Assembly: GCA_013821025.1 (NCBI GenBank)
Contig: JACDHN010000126.1
Coordinates: 1-7,537, forward strand
Length of the DNA: 7,537 nucleotides
Direction: 5' to 3'
From: Acidimicrobiia bacterium
Lineage (GTDB): Bacteria > Actinomycetota > Acidimicrobiia > Acidimicrobiales > Ilumatobacteraceae
The notes below the pieces were generated by a model. The model ran no database searches. It was not told the origin of the DNA and saw only the letters and a list, made by a program, of their open reading frames with translations. A program made the translations under genes and the position numbers. Positions 1 through 5,699 of this stretch are shown one piece after another (positions within the stretch are counted from its first letter, which is position 1; the number at the start of each line of letters is the position of its first letter).

Positions 1-445
1 CCTCGTCATAGTCGACGAGCCGGTAGCTGGGACGGCGACGGAGCATGTTGCGCCGAGCTAGGCGCACCTTGGCGATCTCGAGCCGGGGGGACGGAACTCC
101 CTCCACCCAGCGAAGGCCGATGTCGCTCACCGTCTCGTCACCGATCCTGGCGTCGATCAGGTCCTGGCCGATGAGCACCTCGCCGCGCCGGGGCGTGAAC
201 GGGTTGAGGTCGACGTCCCAGCTGCGCAACCGGACACCGTCGCTCGTGAGCTCACCGACGCGACCGGCGTTGACGAAGATCCGGCGCCGTTGGCTCTCGG
301 CCACGAACCCGACGACCCGCGGCGCCTGGCCCGCCCGTCCGCGCACGACCACGAGGTCCTGCAGACGGCCGATGGCCTGGCCGCCGGCGTCGAGCAATGG
401 CAACCGCATGACGCGAAAGGCGTAGATAAGATCAGCGCTGGCCAC
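1..445 (-). CDS. MgtE N-terminal/PRC-barrel-like protein, 3' part outside window
   Basis: This is a 148-codon open frame running off the left edge, so the C-terminal part is missing. It opens as (M)ASADLIYAFRVMRLPLLDA, followed by AIGRLQDLVVV, then PRVVGFVAESQRRRIFVNAG, and VLIGQDLIDARIGDETVSDI. The pattern (a beta-rich domain with 'G..IGR..D.VV', 'P.VVGFV', 'RRRIFV', 'LIG..L.D') matches what I remember of the N-terminal domain of actinobacterial proteins annotated as magnesium transporter MgtE or CBS-domain proteins, where a PRC-barrel-like domain precedes MgtE_N and CBS domains. Transport cannot be claimed from this fragment. The GTG start is chosen because an in-frame TGA lies two codons upstream and a TAACGT -10-like box ends 7 nt before it, suggesting a leaderless mRNA. 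ATG at codon 13 is an alternative start. The gene is divergent from the hydrolase at 588. Family assignment is moderately sure; the start is less so. Confidence 0.72.
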   Translation of the reverse strand, partial: MASADLIYAFRVMRLPLLDAGGQAIGRLQDLVVVRGRAGQAPRVVGFVAESQRRRIFVNAGRVGELTSDGVRLRSWDVDLNPFTPRRGEVLIGQDLIDARIGDETVSDIGLRWVEGVPSPRLEIAKVRLARRNMLRRRPSYRLVDYDE

Positions 446-452
446 GTGTCAG

Positions 453-458
453 ACGTTA
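453..458 (-). promoter_or_regulatory. -10-like box of the MgtE-like gene
   Basis: On the minus strand TAACGT fits the actinobacterial TANNNT -10 pattern. It ends exactly 7 nt before the GTG at 445, so transcription could begin at the start codon. No convincing TTGACA-like -35 is visible. An 8-bp palindrome AGGCGCCT (462-469) sits just upstream, in the spacer region. An AGGAGG-like stretch lies about 21 nt before the GTG, too far to act as a ribosome binding site. Confidence 0.45.
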
Positions 459-575
459 CTCAGGCGCCTCCTGGCCGCGACGGCTGCTCGAACGGACCGC
501 CCCGTGGTCATCGAGTCCCGTTGATAGCACGGTGTGGCGCACTCCCAGCACAACATCGGTGCCACCCGACTCTGG

Positions 576-581
576 CAAACT
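576..581 (+). promoter_or_regulatory. Weak -10-like box before the hydrolase
   Basis: CAAACT keeps the A at position 2 and T at position 6 of TANNNT and ends 6 nt before ATG 588. The gene has no Shine-Dalgarno sequence, so a leaderless start is possible. The first base does not match and no -35 is seen. The rest of the 446-587 divergent spacer shows nothing else that I can support. Confidence 0.25.
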
Positions 582-587
582 CCGGCG

Positions 588-1514
588 ATGCCCAAGGTCG
601 CCGTTGCCACCACGAACCCATCGTCGATCGACCTGGAGTACGACACCTTCGGTGATCCGGGCGACCCGGCGCTGCTGCTGATCATGGGATTCACGGCCCA
701 GCTCACCGGTTGGGACGAGGCGCTTTGCAACCAGCTCGCCGAGCGGGGTCGCTACGTGATTCGCTACGACAACCGCGACTGCGGGCTGTCCACGAAGCTC
801 GAGGGCGTCTACGTCGACGTCGGCGCCGTGATGCTGGCGGCGCTGGCCGGCGCGGAGGTGCCGCCCGTTCCGTACAAGCTCGCCGACATGGCAAATGACG
901 CCACGGGATTACTCGATCAGCTCGGCATCGAGCAGGCACACGTCGCCGGCGCCTCGATGGGGGGCATGATCGCCCAGACCGTGGCCATCGAGCATCCCGA
1001 ACGGGTCGCCAGCCTGGTCTCGATCATGAGCACGACAGGCGAACGGGCCGTGGGGCACTCGACACCAGAGGCGATCGCCGCACTTCTCGCCCCACCTCCC
1101 GCCGACCGCGACGCCTACATCGACAGCTCCTCGCGATGGGCCACATGGGCGTCGAAGCGTCACGTCGACCACAGGGCGCTACGCGACCGCGCCGCCCGGG
1201 ATTACGACCGCAGCTTCTACCCAGAGGGCGGATCCCGTCAGCTTGCAGCCATCTACGCCAGCGGAGATCGCACGCAGGCACTCCGCAGCCTCGACATGCC
1301 GACGCTGGTGATCCACGGGCGTGACGACACGCTGATCACGCCGAGCGGTGGCGAACGCACCGCGGCGCTGATCCCAGGTTCCAATCTGCTGCTGGTCGAT
1401 GACATGGGCCACGACCTGCCGCCGCCACTGTGGCCGCTGCTGATCGACGCCATCATCGACCACACCGCCCCACAACGGGGTAGGTGTGCGACACCTCAGG
1501 CGGCGCGGCGGTAG
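588..1514 (+). CDS. Alpha/beta-fold hydrolase (RdmC-like)
   Basis: This 308-aa protein is a complete alpha/beta hydrolase. Visible landmarks are the oxyanion-loop region LLLIMGFTAQLTGWD (about residues 29-43), the strand and turn RYDNRDCGLS (59-68), the nucleophile elbow GASMGG (121-126, catalytic Ser123), the acid turn HGRDDTL (about 243-249, Asp247 most likely) and the catalytic His275 in MGHD. The 'YDNRD.GLS' motif and the overall length place it with hydrolases annotated as RdmC/aclacinomycin methylesterase-like or 3-oxoadipate enol-lactonase-like; such annotations rarely reveal the true substrate. No signal peptide is visible, so it should be cytosolic. An in-frame GTG at 534 would add 18 residues (AHSQHNIGATRLWQTPA) that look unlike the family, so ATG 588 is preferred. 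The last 19 bp overlap the 3' end of the convergent DUF1206 gene, and the C-terminal tail RGRCATPQAARR is encoded partly there. Fold is sure; the substrate is unknown. Confidence 0.92.
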   Translation: MPKVAVATTNPSSIDLEYDTFGDPGDPALLLIMGFTAQLTGWDEALCNQLAERGRYVIRYDNRDCGLSTKLEGVYVDVGAVMLAALAGAEVPPVPYKLADMANDATGLLDQLGIEQAHVAGASMGGMIAQTVAIEHPERVASLVSIMSTTGERAVGHSTPEAIAALLAPPPADRDAYIDSSSRWATWASKRHVDHRALRDRAARDYDRSFYPEGGSRQLAAIYASGDRTQALRSLDMPTLVIHGRDDTLITPSGGERTAALIPGSNLLLVDDMGHDLPPPLWPLLIDAIIDHTAPQRGRCATPQAARR

Positions 1515-2323
1515 CGGGCTTCGAAGAAGCAGAAGACGCCGAACACGAGGAATCCGACGGCGATCAACCACAGCAACGGCGGCCCCCACGACTGCTCGGC
1601 AAGGGCCTTCAGCGATCCGGAAAGGCCGCGGGTCTTGTCGGAGTTGGACTGCACGCCTGCGACGATGAAGAACACGCCGGTGACGCCGGCGATGAACGAG
1701 CGGGCGAAGTAGCCGAGCCTTCCCGCCATGCGTACCCCCCGTTCGGTGGTGTTCGGCAACGACGGGTCGAAGCGCTCCATGAACTCCTGCTCCACGACGT
1801 GCTTGTAGATCTCGTAGACGGCGATGCCGATGATGATGACGCCGGCGAGGATCACCAGCCAGCGGCCGGCCGGCGCCCCCATGAGCGTGTCGGCCGCCTG
1901 CTTCTCGCTACTGCCGCCACCGCCTCCGCCGCTCGTGTCCTGCTTCGATTCCGTCCAGTAGTTGACGGTGAGCGAGATCGCCACGATGGCGAGGCCGCCA
2001 TAGCCGACGGCCTTGACCGCGTACTTAACTCGGTCCTTGGTCTCGCTCCCCTGTACCGGATCGCCGGTAAGGGTCATGATCACGTGCCAGACGGTGAGCG
2101 CCACGAGTCCCGCCGCCAACACGACGAGCAGGAACTTGCCCATCGGCTGTTCGGCGACGAGTTTGATGGCGCCACCCTGGGACACCTTCTTGCTCGATAC
2201 ATCGCCGCTGGCGAACTGGATGGCGAGGACACCGAGGGCGAGATACAAGATGCCTTTTGCCACGAGGCCGAATCGGGCCAACGCCGATCGGGCGTCGGCC
2301 TTTGACAGATGGCTGGTGGTCAC
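1496..2323 (-). CDS. DUF1206 family six-TM membrane protein
   Basis: This 275-aa integral membrane protein has six hydrophobic segments at about 20-37, 62-80, 104-122, 154-174, 208-225 and 248-268. They form three pairs, each opening with a related motif: ARFGLVAKGILYLALGVLA, YAVKAVGYGGLAIVAIS and GRLGYFARSFIAGVTGVFF. This threefold two-TM repeat is the signature of DUF1206, a family of unknown function common in actinobacteria and cyanobacteria. A Ser/Gly linker with six consecutive Gly (about 131-139) separates repeats two and three. The longer frame starts at ATG 2356, but GTG 2323 (MTTSHLSKADARSALARFG) is preferred. It gives a normal N-terminus, has a TATGAC -10-like hexamer 6 nt upstream, and leaves room for the divergent FAD gene's promoter. 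The 3' end overlaps the hydrolase by 19 bp. No function can be assigned from sequence. Confidence 0.9.
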   Translation of the reverse strand: MTTSHLSKADARSALARFGLVAKGILYLALGVLAIQFASGDVSSKKVSQGGAIKLVAEQPMGKFLLVVLAAGLVALTVWHVIMTLTGDPVQGSETKDRVKYAVKAVGYGGLAIVAISLTVNYWTESKQDTSGGGGGGSSEKQAADTLMGAPAGRWLVILAGVIIIGIAVYEIYKHVVEQEFMERFDPSLPNTTERGVRMAGRLGYFARSFIAGVTGVFFIVAGVQSNSDKTRGLSGSLKALAEQSWGPPLLWLIAVGFLVFGVFCFFEARYRRAA

Positions 2324-2329
2324 GCACTC

Positions 2330-2335
2330 GTCATA
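2330..2335 (-). promoter_or_regulatory. -10-like box of DUF1206
   Basis: TATGAC on the minus strand ends 6 nt before GTG 2323. It misses the final T of TANNNT. A TTTGCC stretch 16 nt upstream (2352-2357) is a weak -35 candidate. The spacing equals that seen for the divergent FAD gene, which supports GTG 2323 as a leaderless start. Confidence 0.35.
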
Positions 2336-2367
2336 CCACAGCACCGATGGCGGCAAACCTCTATCGG

Positions 2368-2373
2368 TACGCT
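2368..2373 (+). promoter_or_regulatory. -10 box of the FAD-dependent oxidoreductase
   Basis: TACGCT matches TANNNT exactly and is followed by a 6-nt gap and then GTG 2380, so the transcript could start at the initiation codon. This is the main reason for choosing GTG 2380 over ATG 2347. No good -35 is visible. Confidence 0.45.
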
Positions 2374-2379
2374 GCGCCC

Positions 2380-3735
2380 GTGCGGAGACTCTCGGCGAGT
2401 GGCACCGTCGCCAACTGGGCGCGCAACGAACGTTGGACGCCGGCGCTCTTAGCCGGCGCGACGTCCACCGGGCAGGTGGCAGAGCTCGTGGGGCGGGCGG
2501 CGGCCTCTGGAGAGCGGTTCAAGGTCATCGGTGGCGGTCATTCGTTCACCGCAGCGGCGGCGACCTCGGGGACGCAGCTCACGCTCGATGCGATGGACGA
2601 TGTCGTCCACGCCGACGCCGAGTCGGGACGCGTCACCGTGCAGGCCGGCATCCGGCTGCATCAACTCAACGACCGGCTCGCCGAGGCGGGGTTGGCACTG
2701 CCGAACCTTGGCGACATCGACCGCCAATCGATCGCAGGGGCCATCGCCACTGCCACTCACGGCACCGGAAGGCGGTTCGGCAACCTTGCGACGGCGGTGG
2801 TGGGGATGACGCTGGTCGACGGTCGCGGTGCCGTCGTCCGATGCTCTGGCGACGAACACCCGGATCTGTTCGCCGCCGCTCGTGTCGGCATCGGAGCGCT
2901 CGGTGTCGTGACCGAGGTGACGTTGCAGTGTGTCCCAACGTTCAACTTGCATGCCCGGGAGTCGATCGAGCCGCTCGACGACGTGCTCGCCGACTTCGAC
3001 ACGGCCAGCAGCGACGTCGACCACTTCGAGTTCTACTGGATGCCAGGAACGCGCCGCTGCCAGGTCAAGCGCAACCGCCGCACCGAAGAGCCGGCCCGGC
3101 CGTCGGGGACGCTGGCGTACGTGCGTGACAAGTGGCTTGGCGAGAACATCGGCTTCGGTCTGGTGTGCCGGGCGGGCCGGGCGCTGCCGGCGTTGGCGCC
3201 GCGAATCGCCCGGCTCGTGGCATCCTCGGCCACCGAGCGGGATCTCATCGACCGCAGCGACAAGGTCTTCTGCAGTCCCCGTCACGTCCGGTTCGTGGAG
3301 ATGGAGTACGGCATTCCAGTCGAGGCCGTGCCTGAGGCTGTGCACCGTGTGCGCCGGCTCACTGACCGGCTGGCCACGAAACCCCTGTTCCCGATCGAGG
3401 TGCGGGTCTCGGCAGCCGACGACATCGCCCTGTCGACGGCGTCAGACCGGACGACTGGGTGGATCGCCGTGCACCAGTACCGGGGTGTGCCGTACCTCGA
3501 GTACTTCCAGGGCGTCGAGGCGATCATGGACGATTACGACGGACGCCCCCACTGGGGCAAGCTGCACTTCCAGCGCGCCGAGACGCTGGCCGAGCGCTAT
3601 CCCCGCTGGGACGAGTTCGCTGCGGTACGGGCCCGGCTCGACCCCGACGGCACGTTCCGCAACGACTACCTCGACCGTGTACTCGGATGGCCCGGCACGC
3701 TGGCGCCTCCAGGCGCTTCGGCGGCCGCATCATGA
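2380..3735 (+). CDS. FAD-linked aldonolactone oxidoreductase (L-gulono/D-arabinono-1,4-lactone type)
   Basis: This is a 451-aa member of the vanillyl-alcohol-oxidase (PCMH-type FAD) fold. After NWARNERWTP (12-21) comes the FAD pyrophosphate loop VIGGGHSF (49-56), whose His54 is at the position that carries covalent FAD in several relatives. Next are LPNLGDIDRQSIAGAIATAT (108-127), HGTGRRFGNLA (127-137) and GALGVVTEVTLQ. The C-terminal aldonolactone-oxidase domain contains HWGK (391-394) and FRNDYL. The family oxidises sugar-1,4-lactones at the expense of O2 or another electron acceptor; the closest type I recall is the mycobacterial L-gulono-1,4-lactone dehydrogenase. An alditol oxidase is a less likely alternative because the central block fits the lactone enzymes better. 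ATG 2347 would add 11 residues; GTG 2380 is preferred for the TACGCT box 6 nt upstream. The last 11 codons and the TGA lie inside a repeat (3702-3742), so the tail PPGASAAAS is repeat-derived. Probably cytosolic, as no signal peptide is seen. Confidence 0.9.
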   Translation: MRRLSASGTVANWARNERWTPALLAGATSTGQVAELVGRAAASGERFKVIGGGHSFTAAAATSGTQLTLDAMDDVVHADAESGRVTVQAGIRLHQLNDRLAEAGLALPNLGDIDRQSIAGAIATATHGTGRRFGNLATAVVGMTLVDGRGAVVRCSGDEHPDLFAAARVGIGALGVVTEVTLQCVPTFNLHARESIEPLDDVLADFDTASSDVDHFEFYWMPGTRRCQVKRNRRTEEPARPSGTLAYVRDKWLGENIGFGLVCRAGRALPALAPRIARLVASSATERDLIDRSDKVFCSPRHVRFVEMEYGIPVEAVPEAVHRVRRLTDRLATKPLFPIEVRVSAADDIALSTASDRTTGWIAVHQYRGVPYLEYFQGVEAIMDDYDGRPHWGKLHFQRAETLAERYPRWDEFAAVRARLDPDGTFRNDYLDRVLGWPGTLAPPGASAAAS

Positions 3736-3742
3736 ACGGTCG
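3702..3742 (-). repeat. Hairpin repeat, copy 2 (left pair)
   Basis: These 41 bp are identical to 3785-3825, an 83-bp period. In the minus orientation the unit runs TTCATGATGCGGCCGCCG, then AAGCGCCTGGAGGCGCC. The second part folds as a hairpin: GCGCCT and AGGCGC arms around GG, with an outer GCCG/CGGC stem after a 2-nt bulge (one outer mismatch in this copy). GCGGCCGC is itself an 8-bp palindrome. This copy covers the 3' end of the FAD gene, whose TGA is the right half of TCATGA (3730-3735). Confidence 0.9.
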
Positions 3743-3769
3743 CTGAGTCGCGTCGTTCAGGAGTGATGT

Positions 3770-3825
3770 CCCGGTTCGGCAGCCGGCGCCTCCAGGCGCT
3801 TCGGCGGCCGCATCATGAACGGTCG
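3770..3825 (-). repeat. Hairpin repeat, copy 1 (left pair)
   Basis: This is the fullest copy in the left pair, running in the minus direction from GACCGTTCATGA to GCCGAACCGGG. It contains the complete hairpin of GCGCCT/AGGCGC arms with outer GCCG/CGGC arms. The stop codon of the propeller gene (TGA, minus strand, 3813-3815) and its last three codons (D-R-S) lie inside it. Between copies 1 and 2, the 12-mer CTGAACGACGCG (3749-3760, minus) is also found between the two copies of the right pair, so the repeated unit is about 82-83 bp including its spacer. There is no U-tract, so it is not a classical intrinsic terminator, although the hairpins may shape 3' ends of both convergent transcripts. 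Confidence 0.9.
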
Positions 3826-5240
3826 ACGAAGACGACAAGGCCCGCTGGCAGCTCGATCGGATCGTCGTCCTGCTCAGACGCGCGCTGTAGGAGGTTCTGC
3901 CCATCTCTGCGCACGATCACGCTGTCGCCATCCGGTGAGACGCGGGCCGGACCGACCTCCAGCTCGGTCACGTGGTCCCGGTGGACGACAACAGGTGCTT
4001 CAGTCCCCGCCGTCGACACGGTGCAGCCGTCGTCGGAACCTACGAGCGGCGTCAGACGAACGACCTCGAACGGCTCTCCGACGGTGTCGCCGCTCTCGGC
4101 GTCGAGCAGCCGGGTCGGAGCGGTGGGGTTCTCTTCGTCGGCCTCGATGACGGCGACACATCGCTGCGCCATCCTGCTGACCAACGCGGTGTCGATGATG
4201 GCTCCGGGTGCTTGCCCGATCTCGTGACCATCCCAGTCGACGACGACCACCCGCTCGTCGGACGTCTCGAAGACCAGTCGTTCGAGATCTTCGCCGAGCT
4301 CGATGAACGGTGCCGGACCGTCCTCGCCCATCTCGAGGCTGGCAAGTTGTTCGGGATCGTCGCCGGCGACGGTCACACGGAGCAAGTCGCCCCCCGTGGT
4401 GACGACGCGAGCGGTGGACTCATCGACGAGCCATGCGATCCTGAGCGCCGGAAGATCGATGGTGCCGAGCTCCTCGCCGTTGACGTCGTAGAAACGGAGC
4501 TCGGCCTCCGGCCCGGCGGGCTGCACCGCCAACGCCCTGCCGAACGCCACGTCGACGACGCGTCCAGGGAGAAACGCTGGGTCGTCATCACCGTCCACAT
4601 CGATGAGCACCGACTGCGACGTGGACTCGTCGATGAGCCCGATCACTCCCGACTCGACGTCGAACTGCGCCGATTCGAGGAAGATCCGCGGACCGGTGAG
4701 CTCGCCGAGCTCGGCGACATCGATCTCCGTTCCGCTGTCGACGTCGACGATTCGCACATTGGCGCCCGACGGTGAGGAGGTGGCGACGATGGGCGATGGC
4801 GGCGAGATGAATCGGGCGTTCTCACCGTCGTTCAGCTCGAGCGCCGTGCGGTCGCCTGATCGGGTGTCGATCACCTCGGGGGCGTCGTTGTCGACGAGCA
4901 GGTAGGGGCCGGCACTGCTGATGGAACCGGCACCACCTTCAACCTCGAACGTTTCCAGTTCCTGGCCGTCGCCGTCCATGATCGTGATGTTCCCATCCTC
5001 CACGTCTTGGACGGCGATGGCGTTCCACGAGCCGACTTCACCACCACCGCCACTTCCGCCTTCGTCACCGGCGATCACCCGATAGCCGATCACACCGGCG
5101 CCGATGGCGAGCGCCAAGACCAACGCCGCAGCGATGAGCCGGATGCGAGCCGAGGCCCCGGACATCGCCGCACCGTCGTCCTGATCGTCAGGCTCGTCGA
5201 CGCGATTGGCGCCGATCGGCGGCGGCAGAGATTGGTTCAT
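3813..5240 (-). CDS. Membrane-anchored acidic beta-propeller-like protein
   Basis: This 475-aa protein has an N-terminal Pro/Asp-rich cytosolic stretch (about 1-33), one TM helix RLIAAALVLALAIGAGVIGY (34-53) and a Gly/Ser linker (GGSGGGG). It then has about 400 residues of short beta strands with Asp/Gly turns, such as NITIMDGDGQELETF, VRIVDVDSGTEIDV, ELRFYDVNGEELGTI and RVVVVDWDGHEIGQ. This repeating 'strand-D-x-x-G-strand' pattern suggests a WD40/PQQ-like beta-propeller facing outside the cell. The domain is strikingly acidic. No lipobox or catalytic motif is seen, and I do not recognise a named family. Two cysteines (in QRCVAV and DDGCTVS) could form a disulfide. ATG 5240 is chosen because CCGGAG ends 8 nt upstream and the protein then starts MNQSLPPPIG; an in-frame GTG at 5294 would add 18 residues. 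It lies leftward, downstream of the sigma-factor cluster but separated by 459 bp. Its final codons and stop are repeat sequence. Function is unknown. Confidence 0.8.
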   Translation of the reverse strand: MNQSLPPPIGANRVDEPDDQDDGAAMSGASARIRLIAAALVLALAIGAGVIGYRVIAGDEGGSGGGGEVGSWNAIAVQDVEDGNITIMDGDGQELETFEVEGGAGSISSAGPYLLVDNDAPEVIDTRSGDRTALELNDGENARFISPPSPIVATSSPSGANVRIVDVDSGTEIDVAELGELTGPRIFLESAQFDVESGVIGLIDESTSQSVLIDVDGDDDPAFLPGRVVDVAFGRALAVQPAGPEAELRFYDVNGEELGTIDLPALRIAWLVDESTARVVTTGGDLLRVTVAGDDPEQLASLEMGEDGPAPFIELGEDLERLVFETSDERVVVVDWDGHEIGQAPGAIIDTALVSRMAQRCVAVIEADEENPTAPTRLLDAESGDTVGEPFEVVRLTPLVGSDDGCTVSTAGTEAPVVVHRDHVTELEVGPARVSPDGDSVIVRRDGQNLLQRASEQDDDPIELPAGLVVFVDRS

Positions 5241-5562
5241 CGGGCGGGCTCCGGCAGTGGGCGGGCAGGGTCCAAGCAGTATTTCACCGGGCACCAGTGT
5301 GAGTTGATCGTTGGGGTCACGAGAGGCTGTTGGAGATTCACCGGGGGCGGAGCCTCCGTGGGATTCGGTGTATCCACGGCCGCTGATCCGGCTCTATGAG
5401 GCGATGCTGTGGGCGGCGGCGAGCCATCGCAGGCGGGCGGTGCGCTCGCCGCCACAGCAGGCGTGGCCGGCGGGAGTTCGGCCAGGCGGCGGTCCGGCGG
5501 GCCGGAGCCCGGTGTGGTGGGGATCACACCTCGAGGCTCTGGCCCGCATGGACCCGGGACCT
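5241..5562. other. Non-coding spacer rich in inverted repeats
   Basis: About 320 bp separate the propeller start from the right repeat pair. I see no convincing gene. It holds a 15-bp bulged hairpin (5406-5458, listed separately), TCCGGC-GG-GCCGGA (5493-5506), GGTGTG with CACACC eight bases later (5511-5530) and CGGAG-C-CTCCG (5348-5358). The propeller promoter should lie here, but I cannot identify a good -10. A minus-strand 96-codon Pro/Ala-rich frame (5527-5237) ends in an ATGA overlap with the propeller ATG; its composition is weakly gene-like, so it is not called. Confidence 0.5.
5406..5458. other. Long GC-rich inverted repeat / RNA hairpin candidate
   Basis: GCTGT (5406-5410) pairs with ACAGC (5454-5458). 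After a 4-nt bulge (5411-5414), GGCGGCGAGC (5415-5424) pairs perfectly with GCTCGCCGCC (5444-5453). The loop can add five more pairs, CATCG (5425-5429) with CGGTG (5438-5442), including one G-U wobble. The result is a roughly 20-bp imperfect stem. On the minus strand it lies about 165 nt upstream of the propeller start, so it could be a leader structure, an attenuator or part of a small RNA. No U-tract follows on either strand. Confidence 0.6.
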
Positions 5563-5613
5563 TTCATGTCGCGGCCGCCGAAGCGCCTGGAGGCGCCGGC
5601 GTGCCGACCCGGG
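5563..5613 (+). repeat. Hairpin repeat, copy 3 (right pair)
   Basis: This copy runs in the plus orientation from TTCATGTCGCGGCCGCCG to GTGCCGACCCGGG. A 30-nt core (5571-5600) is identical to the core of copy 1 on the opposite strand, so the full GCGCCT/AGGCGC hairpin is conserved. It is followed by CTGAACGACGCG (5623-5634), the same spacer element as in the left pair. Confidence 0.9.
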
Positions 5614-5644
5614 TCTTGACCTCTGAACGACGCGTCCCGGGCTC

Positions 5645-5693
5645 TTCATGCGGCCGCCGAAGCGCCTGGAATGGCTGACGTGCCGAACCGGGG
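5645..5693 (+). repeat. Hairpin repeat, copy 4 (right pair, diverged)
   Basis: TTCATG begins 82 bp after that of copy 3. The left half is conserved (CGGCCGCCGAAGCGCCTGGA), with 3 nt missing after TTCATG compared with copies 1 and 2. The right half has decayed to ATGGCTGACG before GTGCCGAACCGGGG, which destroys the main hairpin. It ends 6 bp from the stop codon of the gene at 5700. Confidence 0.85.
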
Positions 5694-5699
5694 AGCGAT

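Noticed and set aside
461..474. AGGCGCCTCC near 462 as a fifth copy of the hairpin repeat
   Set aside because: Only about nine bases match the repeat core, and the flanking TTCATG, GCGGCCGC and CCGAACCGGG parts are absent. This is likely chance in GC-rich DNA.
534..587. GTG 534 as the hydrolase start
   Set aside because: The extra 18 residues lack family similarity and hydrophobic signal-peptide character; ATG 588 directly precedes the conserved N-terminus.
1484..2305. Long plus-strand open frame opposite DUF1206
   Set aside because: It is an antisense shadow. The translation is His/Asp/Arg-rich without a domain, while the minus strand gives a clean six-TM DUF1206 protein.
2449..3345. Long minus-strand open frame opposite the FAD enzyme
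   Set aside because: It is a shadow frame in high-GC DNA. All family motifs (GGGHSF, HWGK) are on the plus strand.
3702..3825. CRISPR array or integron attC sites as an explanation for the repeats
   Set aside because: There are only two copies per site, the spacers are themselves related between sites, no cas genes or integrase are present, and no GTTRRRY/RYYYAAC core pair is visible.
3972..4775. Long plus-strand open frame opposite the propeller gene
   Set aside because: It is a shadow frame of an Asp-rich gene, with no domain or start signals.
5237..5527. A 96-codon minus-strand Pro/Ala-rich frame ending in an ATGA overlap with the propeller start
   Set aside because: Its third-position GC bias is clearly weaker than in the accepted genes. 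It has no recognisable domain and runs through the hairpin-rich spacer. The ATGA junction alone could be chance, so it is left uncalled though not excluded.
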